59,714 nt of DNA from Xanthobacteraceae bacterium (GTDB taxonomy: Bacteria > Pseudomonadota > Alphaproteobacteria > Rhizobiales > Xanthobacteraceae): positions 1 to 59,714 of the forward strand of contig JAIESI010000006.1 in assembly GCA_019746135.1 (NCBI GenBank). Reading direction: 5' to 3'. Each line of letters begins with the position of its first letter. The stretch's first letter is position 1. Positions 7,973 through 16,714 of the stretch are shown here, piece by piece. The notes under the pieces were generated by a model. That model was not told the origin of the DNA. It searched no databases and was given only the letters and a program-made list of their open reading frames with translations. A program made the position numbers and the translations under genes.

Positions 7973-9274
7973 TCAGAACCTCGCATTGGCACCTGCGGCG
8001 ACCATCCAGCCGGTGCTCGAGACCACAGGAACCGCCGAGCCTGCGACGAAGGCGTTCGCCAGGACGCTGAACTGCTGGCCGCCCGGAGCGAGCCGCTCGT
8101 CCTCGTCGACCCAGACGTGCTCGGCGCGGACGTTGAACGTGAGCCTGTCGTTCACCGCGTAGCGCGCCAGTCCGCCCGCGCTCCAGCGCTCCTTCGCCGG
8201 CACGAATTGCAGCGTGACCGCATTGTAGGAGTTGTTGTTGCGGTGCAGGTAGCTGCCGGTCGGGCCGACGGCGAAATTTTCCGCGACGATGAACAGGTGC
8301 TGCACGCCGACGCGGTAGAGGTCGGAATTGGTGTTGAAGGCTTCGGTGATCAGTGCCGCGGCATTGAGGAACTTCACCTCGTTGCGGTTGGAATGCGCGT
8401 AGGCGCCGGTCCAGGTGGTCTGGCCCCACTGTGCCGGCCAGGTGTACGACAACGTCGCGGCGGCGAGGTAGCGCCGGCCGGCGCGGTAGAGGTCGACGCC
8501 GTTCTCGACCGTCTCGGTTTCCTCAGAGACCGAGCCGGTGACGCTCCACGCCCACGGGCCGCCCTGATAGGCGACCGCGGCGGTGCCGGTGAGCACGTCG
8601 CCCGGATCAAGGCTGGTCAGCGACTGCGCCGCCGGATTGATCTCCGCGCTCGAGCGCTCGCGGTCGAAGCGGCCGCGCCAGGTGTAGCCGACGCTTCCCG
8701 TCAGCATCAGCGAGGCGGTGACCGGCAGGTTGAAGCCCACCGTGGGGCCGATGTTCCAGCCTTCGCCGAAGCTGCCGATCTCGACCAGGTCGGGGTCCAT
8801 GCGCGCGTTGGCCTGCGTGCCGAACAGCACGGATTTCCCGGTCGGCGCGTTCACGCTGATGGCGACGAACGGCTGCAGGCCGGCGATGCCGAGATAGGTG
8901 AGGGTGGCCTGGGCGACCGTGTCGGTGATGGTCTCCACCTCGCCCGCAAGCCCAGGGGTTGTTTGCTTCGAGCGCACCCAGCCGCCGCGGCCGAGCAGCA
9001 CGAGCTTCCAGTCGTTGGCGGGCGTTCCGGCGATCTGCAATGCGTAAGGAACGTAGAGCTGTGAGCCGCTGCCCGGGGCCGTGCTGCCGGTCGGAGGCGT
9101 GCCGCGGTCGCCCTTCCATGCGTAGTAGCGGACCTCGCTGGCGAACGTGGCTTCCCAATTCTGGCTGACCACCGCCGCGGGCGTGGCCTTGATCGGCATG
9201 TCCGCGGCCGATGCTGCGGACATGGCGAACGTGCCGAGAAGCGCAGCAGAAAGTCGCTTCATCCCGAGCCGCAT
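7973..9274 (-). CDS. predicted outer-membrane beta-barrel protein
   Basis: A 433-residue protein with a signal peptide ending Ala-Ala-Ser-Ala-Ala-Asp near residue 24, the style of alphaproteobacterial outer-membrane proteins. The remainder is a run of amphipathic strands rich in Trp, Tyr, Gly and Asn with alternating hydrophobic residues, and the chain ends in Phe, as expected for BAM-dependent insertion. No named family is recognised. A second ATG at 9262 (Met5) would give an equally good signal peptide. It stands alone, reading into the gene-free stretch below 7973. Confidence 0.8.
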   Translation of the reverse strand: MRLGMKRLSAALLGTFAMSAASAADMPIKATPAAVVSQNWEATFASEVRYYAWKGDRGTPPTGSTAPGSGSQLYVPYALQIAGTPANDWKLVLLGRGGWVRSKQTTPGLAGEVETITDTVAQATLTYLGIAGLQPFVAISVNAPTGKSVLFGTQANARMDPDLVEIGSFGEGWNIGPTVGFNLPVTASLMLTGSVGYTWRGRFDRERSSAEINPAAQSLTSLDPGDVLTGTAAVAYQGGPWAWSVTGSVSEETETVENGVDLYRAGRRYLAAATLSYTWPAQWGQTTWTGAYAHSNRNEVKFLNAAALITEAFNTNSDLYRVGVQHLFIVAENFAVGPTGSYLHRNNNSYNAVTLQFVPAKERWSAGGLARYAVNDRLTFNVRAEHVWVDEDERLAPGGQQFSVLANAFVAGSAVPVVSSTGWMVAAGANARF

Positions 9275-9432
9275 GTTTCTATCCAGGCCCTACGATCCGT
9301 TTTGCTCGCAGTTCTGGCATCGCATCAGGGGCGGCCGCGCCCTCCAATGGGTGGGCGCGGCCGGGCGTTGTGAACAACGCGCGTTGTTGTTGCAGCCGCG
9401 ATGCGGTGCGCTGGCGCGAGCGGCTCGCCGGC

Positions 9433-9879
9433 TCAGCGCAGAACCGGACCCGCCGCGGGTGCCGGCGCTCCGCCGCCGACCGGCGAGCCGGTTGCGGCGG
9501 GGCCTTGCGAGGTGAACCCCGGCCCGCTGTCGAGAATTCCGGCGCTGGGCGTGCGCGAGGGCCTCGGTGTTGCGCCAGCCCCGCCCGCCAGGACCTTATC
9601 AACGCCCTTGCTCCCGTGCTTCGTTCTTTGTCCGTTTTGAACGATAGTCATCTGGCATTGGTCGCCATTCTTCGGGCACCCCACCTGTGTTTCGCAACGG
9701 TTTTTGCCGTTGATGCAGAAGTCGACCCACTTGTCGCCGGGCTTGCCGGGGACCTGGGAACAGTTCGGGTTCTTGCTGCAAAGCGCCTGCACCTGCTTGA
9801 GGGTGGCGGCGGCGGAAGGCATGGCAGCGGCAATCGATAGCGCAATGGCGACTGACGGTATCAAAAGAAGCTTTCGCAT
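9433..9879 (-). CDS. small secreted cysteine-rich protein, function unknown
   Basis: A 148-residue product from the ATG at 9879, which is preceded by GGAGGTCTC, a strong ribosome-binding site; the longer frame to 9957 is rejected for that reason. A signal peptide covers about residues 1-24 (ending Pro-Ser-Ala-Ala-Ala). The mature N-terminal half (about 25-75) carries six cysteines plus conserved-looking Asn-Gly-Lys-Asn-Arg-Cys and Pro-Lys-Asn-Gly-Asp-Gln-Cys, suggesting disulfide bonds. The last 50 residues are Pro/Gly/Ala-rich and probably disordered. I do not recognise the family. Confidence 0.75.
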   Translation of the reverse strand: MRKLLLIPSVAIALSIAAAMPSAAATLKQVQALCSKNPNCSQVPGKPGDKWVDFCINGKNRCETQVGCPKNGDQCQMTIVQNGQRTKHGSKGVDKVLAGGAGATPRPSRTPSAGILDSGPGFTSQGPAATGSPVGGGAPAPAAGPVLR

Positions 9880-9961
9880 TGAGACCTCCATCGGCTGGTG
9901 GACCCCGCGCGTCTGGCGCTCGCCCCCGCGAACGCGCGCAGGATGACGCAGCGGCAAGGGC

Positions 9962-9990
9962 GGCTGCCTCCTCTAAACAGAGGGGCAGCC
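9962..9990. terminator. hairpin between LuxR gene and secreted-protein gene
   Basis: GGCTGCC at 9962-9968 pairs with GGCAGCC at 9984-9990, and CCTCT (9970-9974) pairs with AGAGG (9979-9983), giving a 12-bp stem with one bulged T and an AAAC loop. It lies 18 bp beyond the stop codon of the LuxR gene. There is no T-run on either side, so termination would be Rho-assisted or partial. Confidence 0.5.
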
Positions 9991-10008
9991 TGCAAAATGG
10001 AGCAGGGG

Positions 10009-11145
10009 TCAGTCGATGAGCGGATTTATGAATGCGGCCACGAGCTTGACGAGATCGGCCTGGCGGTGCGCCCCGGTTTTCTCGAACAGCTGCTGCAGGT
10101 GGGATCTTACCGTCGACTCGGCGATGCCGAGCGCCTCGGCTACTTCCGGGACCCCGCCGACCTGCACGACGGCGAGCAGAACGCGCAGCTCAGTTGGGGT
10201 CAGATTGTAGGTCTTCGCGATCACCTCGGGCGGGGTGGGCGTGGCCAGCGCCGCCTTGTGCACGAACAGCGCGGCGGCCGCGGCGTAGGAACGGCTGGCC
10301 TGCCGCCGCGCGCCGCTGGTGAGCGGCAGAACATGGGCCACGTAAGGCTCGCCGCCGCGCGCGGCGAGCGGCACGGCGATCCCCTTGACGCCGACGGCGG
10401 CGTCGCCGCTGCCCGAGGCGGCGAACACGGTGCGCAACGCCTGATCGGCGGCCGCATCGCCTGCGGTGAGCCGGTCGCCGGCCGAGCGCAGGACCTCACC
10501 CGTCTCGAGCATGGCGTGGCCCGACGCATTGGCATGCACGATGCGCGCGTTTGCATCGACGAGGAACATGCCGGCGGCCAGTCCGTCCAGCGTATCGGCG
10601 AAGGTTGCCGCCTCCATTGTCTTGAGATCGATGACGCGGCCGATCAACACCGAGCGGCGGACATGCGGCGCGATCAGCCGCATGCGCCGGCGCATCTCGT
10701 CGTCAACCAGCCCGTCGCGCTCGTGACGAAACACGATGAAACTGGCGACGCTGGTGGCCGACTTGTCGAGCGCGGCGTTGAGGCTGTCGACGATGCCCTG
10801 CGGGCGCACCCATTCCCGATAGAAGCGCGTCTCGGTGAACTCGTCACGAGGCATGAAGTCGACGGTCGATATCAGTTGGCCGATCTCGGCGAAGAATTGC
10901 GCCGTGGTCGAAGGGTCGAGCTTGACGTAGTGCTCGAAGTAGAGCTGCCGGTAATGCGGGTCGATGCCGCCGTCGTCGTAATAGACCACGCCGGTCTTGG
11001 CGCTGGCGTCCTTGGAGTAGAGCGCCGAAGCCAGCCCGCCGACGAAGCGCGACGCGTTGCCGAGCACCGCAGGCCACAGCGCGGCGTCCAGCGCGGCGTC
11101 ATAGATGTCGCCAACGAGCGCCGAGACGGTCTCTGTCTCGTCCAT
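10009..11145 (-). CDS. LuxR-family transcriptional regulator with PAS-like sensor region
   Basis: A 378-residue regulator from the ATG at 11145; frames continue to 11205 but the added residues look untranslated. The C-terminal 65 residues form a LuxR/FixJ helix-turn-helix: Leu-Thr-Pro-Thr-Glu-Leu-Arg-Val-Leu-Leu, then Val-Ala-Glu-Ala-Leu-Gly-Ile-Ala-Glu-Ser-Thr-Val-Arg-Ser-His-Leu-Gln. The central part (Gly-Met-Phe-Leu-Val-Asp-Ala-Asn-Ala-Arg-Ile-Val-His-Ala-Asn) resembles a PAS domain; no receiver domain is present. It sits 130 bp downstream of the ThDP enzyme gene on the same strand and may regulate it. The signal is unknown. Confidence 0.88.
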   Translation of the reverse strand: MDETETVSALVGDIYDAALDAALWPAVLGNASRFVGGLASALYSKDASAKTGVVYYDDGGIDPHYRQLYFEHYVKLDPSTTAQFFAEIGQLISTVDFMPRDEFTETRFYREWVRPQGIVDSLNAALDKSATSVASFIVFRHERDGLVDDEMRRRMRLIAPHVRRSVLIGRVIDLKTMEAATFADTLDGLAAGMFLVDANARIVHANASGHAMLETGEVLRSAGDRLTAGDAAADQALRTVFAASGSGDAAVGVKGIAVPLAARGGEPYVAHVLPLTSGARRQASRSYAAAAALFVHKAALATPTPPEVIAKTYNLTPTELRVLLAVVQVGGVPEVAEALGIAESTVRSHLQQLFEKTGAHRQADLVKLVAAFINPLID

Positions 11146-11275
11146 GGCTGTCGGAACCTGCGCTGATTGCCGCGCAACCATATGGCCTGCACGCAAGGCG
11201 CGCAACGCCGCGGCCTGTGGCTATTCAGCGCTGCCGCCTCGGATGCGACGCGTGTTCCGATTCCGCCGCCAGGGC

Positions 11276-12958
11276 TCACATATTGCCGTGTCCGCGCTTG
11301 ATGGTCTGGCGGATCACCGGTGCCGTGACCTGGTCGGAGATCTGGATGTTCCAGATTTCGCTTTCACCTTGCGCGGTAAAGTCCGCGAACAGCTTCGGGA
11401 TCGCCGACACATCGCGAACCTCGTTGCCGCGCAGGCCGAAGCCGCGCGCGATGTTTTCGAGCGCGGGCCGGCCGAACACGGCGAGGCTGTCGTCGAGGCC
11501 GTCGGCGCGCAGCTTGTGAAACTCCGAGCCGTATCCGCCGTCGTTCATCGCGCAGATCAGGATGCGATATCCCTGACGCTTGAGCGTCTCGAGCTCCTGG
11601 ATATGGAACAGGAGCCCGCCGTCGCCTTCGAACAGCACGATCTTGCCGTCGCGGCCCTGCCGGCGCGCCGCCGCCACGCCGAGCGCATAGCAGAGGCCGT
11701 TGCCGACCGCGCCGAATTCACGGACCGTCGTGTAGCGCTCCGCGGGCCGCCCGCGCATCTGGGCGTTGAAGTAGGCCTGATGGCCGCCGCCGACGACGAT
11801 GTCCCAGTCCTTCGGCACGACCGCGTCGATCGCGTCGATCGCCTTGCGTGGATCCAGCACGTCCGGCGCGATGTCGAACGCCATCGAGTCCGCCGGTTCG
11901 GTCGCGATGCGGCGCTCCAGCTCTTTGGTGCGTATGGCGGCCGCCGTCGGCTTGCCTGCGCCCAGCTTCTTGTCGAGGCCGGCAAGGATCGCCTCGACGC
12001 CGACGAGCGCATCCGATTTGACATAGAGGTCGGCGGCCTTCATCCCGTCGCGCAAGCCGCGCGGGGCATCATCCAGCTGGATCTTGTAGGCCTTCGGCCA
12101 GAAGTGTCCGCCGCCGACGTAGTACGACAGGCTTGTGCCGACCGCGAGCACGACGTCCGCGGACTCGTACATCTCCCGGCCGAGCGCCGTGAAGTAGCTG
12201 CCGGTGATGCCGAGCCCGAACGGATGGTCGTGGAACAGGCCGCGCGCCGGCAGCGTGTTGGAGAGCAGCGCACCGCAGCGATCGGCGAGCTTGATGACCT
12301 CTTCGCGCGCGCCGGACCACAGCACGCCGCGGCCGCCGAGGACGATCGGCCGCTTGGCCGCGGCCAGCCGCTCGACCGCCTCGGCCACGACCTCGGGATC
12401 GGGCTGCATGCGCCCGACCCTGGGCTCATACATCGCCGAGGTCTCGTAGGGCTGGTTGGCCATGTACTCGACCTTCTGCAGGTCGTAGGGAATGCCCAGC
12501 ACCACCGGCTGCCGCTCGTGCCTGGCGATGTGGAAGGCCTCGCGCACGTAGTCCATCATGCGCGGCACGCTGTGGGCGGCGATGTAATGCGCGCCGGTTG
12601 CCGTCACCAGCGGCGCCTGGTCGATGTTCTGGTTGTAGAACTTGGCGTTGATCGGCGACTCGCCGGCGAACACCACCATCGGCAGGCGGGCGCGGACCGC
12701 GGCCGGCAGCGCCGTCATCAACTGGGTCACGCCGGGGCCGCAGGTGACGGAGGCCACCGCGACCTTGTTGGTGGCGACGTTGTAGGCCGTCGCCGCCGCA
12801 ACGGTGGCGTGCTCGTGCCTGACGTGGACGGTATGGACGCCCGGCAGTTTGGCAAAGGCCGTGGACCAATGCATGTTGCCGTCGCCCATCAGGGTGAAGT
12901 GCGTGTCGACGCCCTCCGCAAGGAAGGCTTCTGCGAGGGCTTCGTAGAGTTTTGGCAT
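11276..12958 (-). CDS. thiamine-diphosphate-dependent enzyme (acetolactate synthase / 2-oxoacid decarboxylase superfamily)
   Basis: A 560-residue enzyme from the ATG at 12958 (Met-Pro-Lys-Leu-Tyr-Glu-Ala-Leu-Ala); the frame is open far upstream but without protein-like content. The catalytic Glu lies in Arg-His-Glu-His-Ala near residue 50, and the ThDP/Mg motif Gly-Asp-Gly-Gly runs to Asn-Asp-Gly-Gly-Tyr-Gly about 30 residues later. Three domains (PYR, central, PP) are all present. Sequence style fits thiamine-pyrophosphate-requiring proteins near benzoylformate decarboxylase or acetolactate synthase large subunit; no small regulatory subunit gene is nearby, which argues for a catabolic rather than valine-pathway role. 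Confidence 0.88.
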   Translation of the reverse strand: MPKLYEALAEAFLAEGVDTHFTLMGDGNMHWSTAFAKLPGVHTVHVRHEHATVAAATAYNVATNKVAVASVTCGPGVTQLMTALPAAVRARLPMVVFAGESPINAKFYNQNIDQAPLVTATGAHYIAAHSVPRMMDYVREAFHIARHERQPVVLGIPYDLQKVEYMANQPYETSAMYEPRVGRMQPDPEVVAEAVERLAAAKRPIVLGGRGVLWSGAREEVIKLADRCGALLSNTLPARGLFHDHPFGLGITGSYFTALGREMYESADVVLAVGTSLSYYVGGGHFWPKAYKIQLDDAPRGLRDGMKAADLYVKSDALVGVEAILAGLDKKLGAGKPTAAAIRTKELERRIATEPADSMAFDIAPDVLDPRKAIDAIDAVVPKDWDIVVGGGHQAYFNAQMRGRPAERYTTVREFGAVGNGLCYALGVAAARRQGRDGKIVLFEGDGGLLFHIQELETLKRQGYRILICAMNDGGYGSEFHKLRADGLDDSLAVFGRPALENIARGFGLRGNEVRDVSAIPKLFADFTAQGESEIWNIQISDQVTAPVIRQTIKRGHGNM

Positions 12959-13435
12959 GGACGCGGTACCCTTCGGTCGAGGCCCGCCGAGGGCACCCTT
13001 GCCGCCATTGCAACGATTGGGATTCGGCACTTCCCGCCGGCGGCTCCGAGGAAACGCTACATCAGGCTTGCGCGCAGGCGGAAGGGGGCAACATTTTTTT
13101 CTTGCTGTGCAAGACTCCGCTCCGCGACGCACCCGCCTTGCATCGATCGGGGCCGCGACGCCGCGGCTTTTCATCACTCGATCTTGCGCGGTTTCGTCGC
13201 TCGCGCGCCTGATGCTGGACACGGCGTTCCAGCATGACAAGCTTCGTCGCGGAGCAACGCGTTCCCGGGCTCCGGACATCGCGGCCATCGACCGGTGCCA
13301 AGTGTCTTTGCGGCGGCGGCCGAAGTGACAACGCTCTATAACGGGCCGGCCGGACAGGCTTTCGTTGCCTGGGGCGACCGCCGCCGCTATACGGTGCGGG
13401 CCTGCACGGTTCCATGGACAGGCATCCCGAGGCAT
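12959..13435. other. 477-bp intergenic stretch, no gene seen
   Basis: Between the ThDP enzyme start and the tRNA gene no frame has both a plausible start and protein-like composition; the open frames are shadows of GC-rich DNA. A T-run (ATTTTTTTC, about 13092-13100) and a weak GCTGGA/TCCAGC hairpin near 13212-13231 are the only local structures. The promoters of the tRNA gene (plus) and ThDP gene (minus) should lie here, but no convincing -35/-10 pair was found. Confidence 0.5.
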
Positions 13436-13510
13436 TGGGGCGTAGCCAAGTGGTAAGGCAGCGGATTTTGATTCCGCCATTCCCAGGTTCGAATCCTGGC
13501 GCCCCAGCCA
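13436..13510 (+). tRNA. tRNA-Gln (anticodon TTG)
   Basis: The acceptor arm TGGGGCG at 13436-13442 pairs with CGCCCCA at 13500-13506, followed by discriminator G and an encoded CCA (13508-13510). The anticodon stem GCGGA/TCCGC encloses a 7-base loop with TTG in the middle, and the T arm has CCAGG-TTCGAAT-CCTGG. The D arm contains AAGTGGTAAGG. The anticodon UUG reads glutamine CAA and, by wobble, CAG. It stands alone, between the ThDP gene and the amidase gene, and is transcribed opposite to both. Confidence 0.96.
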
Positions 13511-13587
13511 ACCAGGGTCGGTCTATTCCGACCACCAAAACCCGTCCGGCCCCACCAGGACACGACTGTTCGTCCGGGTCGGCAAGC

Positions 13588-14898
13588 TCACGCGTTTTGC
13601 ATCAGCACGTCGGCCATGCATTGCGCAGCGGCGATGGTCGCGACGTCACTCCCGATCGGGCCGACAACCTGAACTCCGACCGGCATTCCGTTCGGGCCGC
13701 TGTAGGCCGGGATGGTCAGGCACGGCACGTGCATCAACGTCCACATCCGGTTGAAAGCCGAGCTCGACACCGACGCCAGATCGGCCGGCGCCTCGCCGAT
13801 CGTGCTCGGAGCGATCAGGACGTCGCATTGCTGGAAAATGACGGCCAATGCCTTTTGACACTCGACCGCGTGTTGCTGGGCGCGGTCGAACATGGATTGG
13901 TCGTGGCGCGCGGCGGCATCGAGCGAATTCCTGATCCAGAAATTCAGTTTCGGCCGATGGTCGCGTGCCTCGTACGTCAGTGCGCGCGACGCTTCGACCG
14001 CCGAGATCACGCCGAACGTCTCCTCGATGGCGTCGAACACCGGCGGCAACGGCGTCTCGCTCAAGATCGCGCCCGCACCGGCGAGCGACCGTGCCGCGCT
14101 TTCGAGCGCCTCGATCGTTTCGGGCTGGGCCTGCGGCCAGGCGCTGGTGCGGCAGATGCCGATGCGCAACCGGCGAATGCTTGTTGCGGGCACCGCGCCC
14201 GCGCCGCCGCACAGGACAGCATGCAGGGCGGCGATATCCGGAATGCTTCGGGCGAGCAGCCCCATGGTGTCCAGCGTCGGGCGAAGGTGACGGATGTTGC
14301 CGCGATCGATTCCGGTGAGTGTCGGCTTGTAGCCGACGATGCCGCAGTACGCGGCCGGCAGGATCGTTGACCCGCCGGTCTGGGAGCCGAGCGCGAGCGG
14401 CACCATGTAGTCGGCGACGGCTGCCGCGGACCCGCTCGAGGACACGCCTGGGCTGCGGGTAAAATCGTGCGGATTGCAAACGCCGGCCGGCACGGGGCTT
14501 GCGAATTCCGTGGTCGTGCATTTTCCGAGGATCACCAAGCCTGCGCGCCGCATCAATGCGACGGCGACGGAGTCGTTGGCCGGCTGATGGCCCGCGTGGA
14601 TCGGCGAGCCGTAGGCCGTCGGCATATCGTGGGTATCGAAGATATCCTTGATGCCGACCGGGATGCCGTGCAGCGGACTGCGGTGCGGCTCGCTGTCGCG
14701 CGCCCGCGCCTGACGCAGCGCGTTCTCGCGATCGATATAGGTCCATGCGTGGATGTCGCGATCGCGCGCGTCGATGCGGGCGAGACAGGCCTCGACCAGG
14801 GCGACCGACGTCGTGGCGCCCGATGCAAGCCGTTGTGCGGCTTCCAGCGCGGTCAGCAGATTGAGACCGCCCGGGCCGGCATTGCGCAAATCCGACAT
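13588..14898 (-). CDS. amidase (amidase-signature family)
   Basis: A 436-residue amidase-signature hydrolase. The catalytic Lys is in Val-Gly-Ile-Lys-Asp, the cis-Ser in the Ser-Ser-Ser-Gly-Ser-Ala-Ala-Ala-Val region and the nucleophilic Ser in Gly-Ser-Gln-Thr-Gly-Gly-Ser. The usual Gly-Gly-Ser-Ser-Ser-Gly is Gly-Val-Ser-Ser-Ser-Gly here, a mild change. The ATG at 14898 is chosen because a GGGGGG stretch lies about 10 bp upstream; the frame open to 15186 has no family-like N-terminus. It is divergent from the TRAP transporter operon (191 bp between starts), suggesting it hydrolyses an amide linked to the imported substrate. Confidence 0.88.
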   Translation of the reverse strand: MSDLRNAGPGGLNLLTALEAAQRLASGATTSVALVEACLARIDARDRDIHAWTYIDRENALRQARARDSEPHRSPLHGIPVGIKDIFDTHDMPTAYGSPIHAGHQPANDSVAVALMRRAGLVILGKCTTTEFASPVPAGVCNPHDFTRSPGVSSSGSAAAVADYMVPLALGSQTGGSTILPAAYCGIVGYKPTLTGIDRGNIRHLRPTLDTMGLLARSIPDIAALHAVLCGGAGAVPATSIRRLRIGICRTSAWPQAQPETIEALESAARSLAGAGAILSETPLPPVFDAIEETFGVISAVEASRALTYEARDHRPKLNFWIRNSLDAAARHDQSMFDRAQQHAVECQKALAVIFQQCDVLIAPSTIGEAPADLASVSSSAFNRMWTLMHVPCLTIPAYSGPNGMPVGVQVVGPIGSDVATIAAAQCMADVLMQNA

Positions 14899-15062
14899 GG
14901 CTTGATTGCCCCCCGTCATCGCGTGGCAGCGATCATATCGCACATCAGACACGCGTTTCCGGCTTGGAAGCCGTGCGCGCGGGTGCGCTTGACACCGGTC
15001 GTAGCGGCAACGGACACTTTCCTCCAACGAGAACCGAAACAATCGGCATTGCTCTTGCGTCG

Positions 15063-15091
15063 GAGGAAACCGCGATGAGGAAACCGCGATG
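15063..15091 (+). promoter_or_regulatory. duplicated ribosome-binding site and start with five-codon leader
   Basis: The 14-bp unit GAGGAAACCGCGAT occurs twice in tandem (15063-15076 and 15077-15090). Each copy supplies a GAGGAAA ribosome-binding site and the start of an ATG. The first ATG (15075) reads Met-Arg-Lys-Pro-Arg and stops at a TGA (15090-15092) that overlaps the true dctP start codon at 15089. This could couple or tune translation of the TRAP binding protein, or be a harmless recent duplication. Confidence 0.6.
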
Positions 15092-16096
15092 ATGCGCGCC
15101 ATCGGTTTGAAGGCGGTCGGCATCCTTTTGGCCGTGTGGCTTTCAGCCGTCACCGGTCTGCCGACCAGCGCGCGCGCCGAGACCATAGAATTCGCGGTGT
15201 GGTTCTCCGATCGGGATTTTTATGCCGAGCACATTCGCAAATGGGCCTCGGAAATCGACAAGCGGACCGAGGGCCGCGTGAAGATCAAGCTCCACTTCTC
15301 GGGTGCGCTGGTCGCCGCGCGCGAGACCGTCAACGCGGTTCGCACCGGCGCGGCCGGAGGCGGAACGACCAGCGCGAGCTTCGTTTCCGCGCTCGCCCGG
15401 CCGGTCTCCTATTTCGAGGCGCTGTTCTGGATCCCGGGCGAGCCCAAGGTCGCGCTCGATACGGTCGCCGCGCTGCTCAAGCCGTCGCAGGCGCTCATGG
15501 AGCCCCGCGGCCTGAAGCTTCTGTTCAGCTTCCCGTCCACCGGGCTCGTCTCGAACTGCAGCAACGGGCACATCAAGACGCCTGCCGACTGGAAAGGCAA
15601 AAAGGTGCGTGCGGCGGGACGCTGGCAAGGCATCCAATTGCGCGCAGTCGGTGCGTCGGCCGTCACGCTCGATCCGGGCGAGGTCTACGTCGCGCTTCAG
15701 AACAAGACCGTCGACTGCATCCTGTTCCTCGCAAACCTCACGTTGTCGTCAAAGGTCCATGAGGTTGCGCCGCACATCACCTACTGGCGCGATGGCGCCA
15801 ATGCCTCGATGTACTACTTGAACCTCGCGCTGTGGAACAAGATCCCGACGGCCGATCAGAAGGTGATCATGAACGTCTCGAGCGAGATCGTCATCGAGGG
15901 CACGCACAAGCTCAAGGATCAGCAGGAAGAGGCGCTCAGGGAGTTGGAGAAGGGCGGCGCCAAGGTCTATCGGGCGACCGATGCGGAAATCTCCGAGATG
16001 AGGAAGGCCATGTCGCCGGTCTATGCCGAGCTCGAAAAGTTCACCGGCGCCGAGGGCAAACCGTTCGCAGACGTCATCCTGCCGCTGCAGAAATAG
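15089..16096 (+). CDS. dctP: TRAP transporter substrate-binding protein (DctP family)
   Basis: A 335-residue periplasmic solute receptor with a signal peptide ending near Ser-Ala-Arg-Ala-Glu. The body shows DctP features: Thr-Glu-Gly-Arg-Val-Lys-Ile-Lys-Leu near residue 60, Gly-Lys-Lys-Val-Arg-Ala-Ala-Gly-Arg near 172 carrying the conserved carboxylate-binding Arg, and a long C-terminal helix. TRAP receptors bind organic acids and hand them to the DctQM sodium-coupled permease. Two ATG codons are adjacent at 15089 and 15092. The dctQ start follows 17 bp after the stop. Confidence 0.92.
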   Translation: MMRAIGLKAVGILLAVWLSAVTGLPTSARAETIEFAVWFSDRDFYAEHIRKWASEIDKRTEGRVKIKLHFSGALVAARETVNAVRTGAAGGGTTSASFVSALARPVSYFEALFWIPGEPKVALDTVAALLKPSQALMEPRGLKLLFSFPSTGLVSNCSNGHIKTPADWKGKKVRAAGRWQGIQLRAVGASAVTLDPGEVYVALQNKTVDCILFLANLTLSSKVHEVAPHITYWRDGANASMYYLNLALWNKIPTADQKVIMNVSSEIVIEGTHKLKDQQEEALRELEKGGAKVYRATDAEISEMRKAMSPVYAELEKFTGAEGKPFADVILPLQK

Positions 16097-16113
16097 GCCG
16101 AGAAAGCAGACAC

Positions 16114-16668
16114 GTGACGCCTGTGGAGCTGTCGCACGAGCGTGCCGGCTGGTTCGAGCGATTGGAGACGTTCACGCGCATCGTCAACCGCATCTTTGCG
16201 GCGCTTGCCTGTCTTCTTGTCCTGGTGATCATGACGGCGATCGTGGTGCAGATCGTTTATCGCTTCGTGCTGGACGATCCGATCGCCTGGGTGCTCGACA
16301 TCACGATCTTCCTGCTGGTCTTCGTGTTCTTTCTGTCGGTGGCGCCGGCGCTGCAAAGCGGAAGCCATATCGAAGTCGACATGTTCGACGCGCTGATCGC
16401 CGACCGCTATCGCAAGGCCGTGCGGCTGATCGGAAAGATCCTGACCGTGATCTTTGCCGCGATCTTCCTGTGGACTGTCGCGGCCTTCTACACCGACATC
16501 GTCGAGATCGACGAAGTGTCCTTCACGATGCTGATCGTGCAGTTGAAATATCTCTACTGGATCGGGCCGCTCGGGGCGCTGCAATTCCTGCTGACGGCCG
16601 TCGTGCTGCTGATCCGGTTCTGGCGGGAGTCGCTGACCGATGACGAGGCGGTGGTCCGTGCCGACTAG
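16114..16668 (+). CDS. dctQ: TRAP transporter small permease subunit (DctQ family)
   Basis: A 184-residue membrane protein starting at GTG 16114 (another in-frame GTG lies at 16123). Four hydrophobic helices are visible, at about residues 22-45, 55-75, 100-122 and 140-162, with Gln-Ile-Val-Tyr-Arg-Phe-Val after the first and Trp after it, the normal DctQ layout. It forms the small membrane subunit that pairs with DctM for sodium-driven solute uptake. It lies 17 bp after dctP, but a 300-bp gap with an inverted repeat separates it from dctM. Confidence 0.88.
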   Translation: MTPVELSHERAGWFERLETFTRIVNRIFAALACLLVLVIMTAIVVQIVYRFVLDDPIAWVLDITIFLLVFVFFLSVAPALQSGSHIEVDMFDALIADRYRKAVRLIGKILTVIFAAIFLWTVAAFYTDIVEIDEVSFTMLIVQLKYLYWIGPLGALQFLLTAVVLLIRFWRESLTDDEAVVRAD

Positions 16669-16714
16669 GCTCGCAATCTACGGCAATCGCATATCGCGCG
16701 GCGCAGGCGGTGAA

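Noticed and set aside
9898..11166. 422-codon plus-strand frame opposite the LuxR gene
   Set aside because: Shadow of a gene with a clear LuxR helix-turn-helix.
11105..13237. 710-codon plus-strand open frame opposite the ThDP enzyme
   Set aside because: Antisense shadow of the ThDP enzyme, which has intact catalytic and cofactor motifs.
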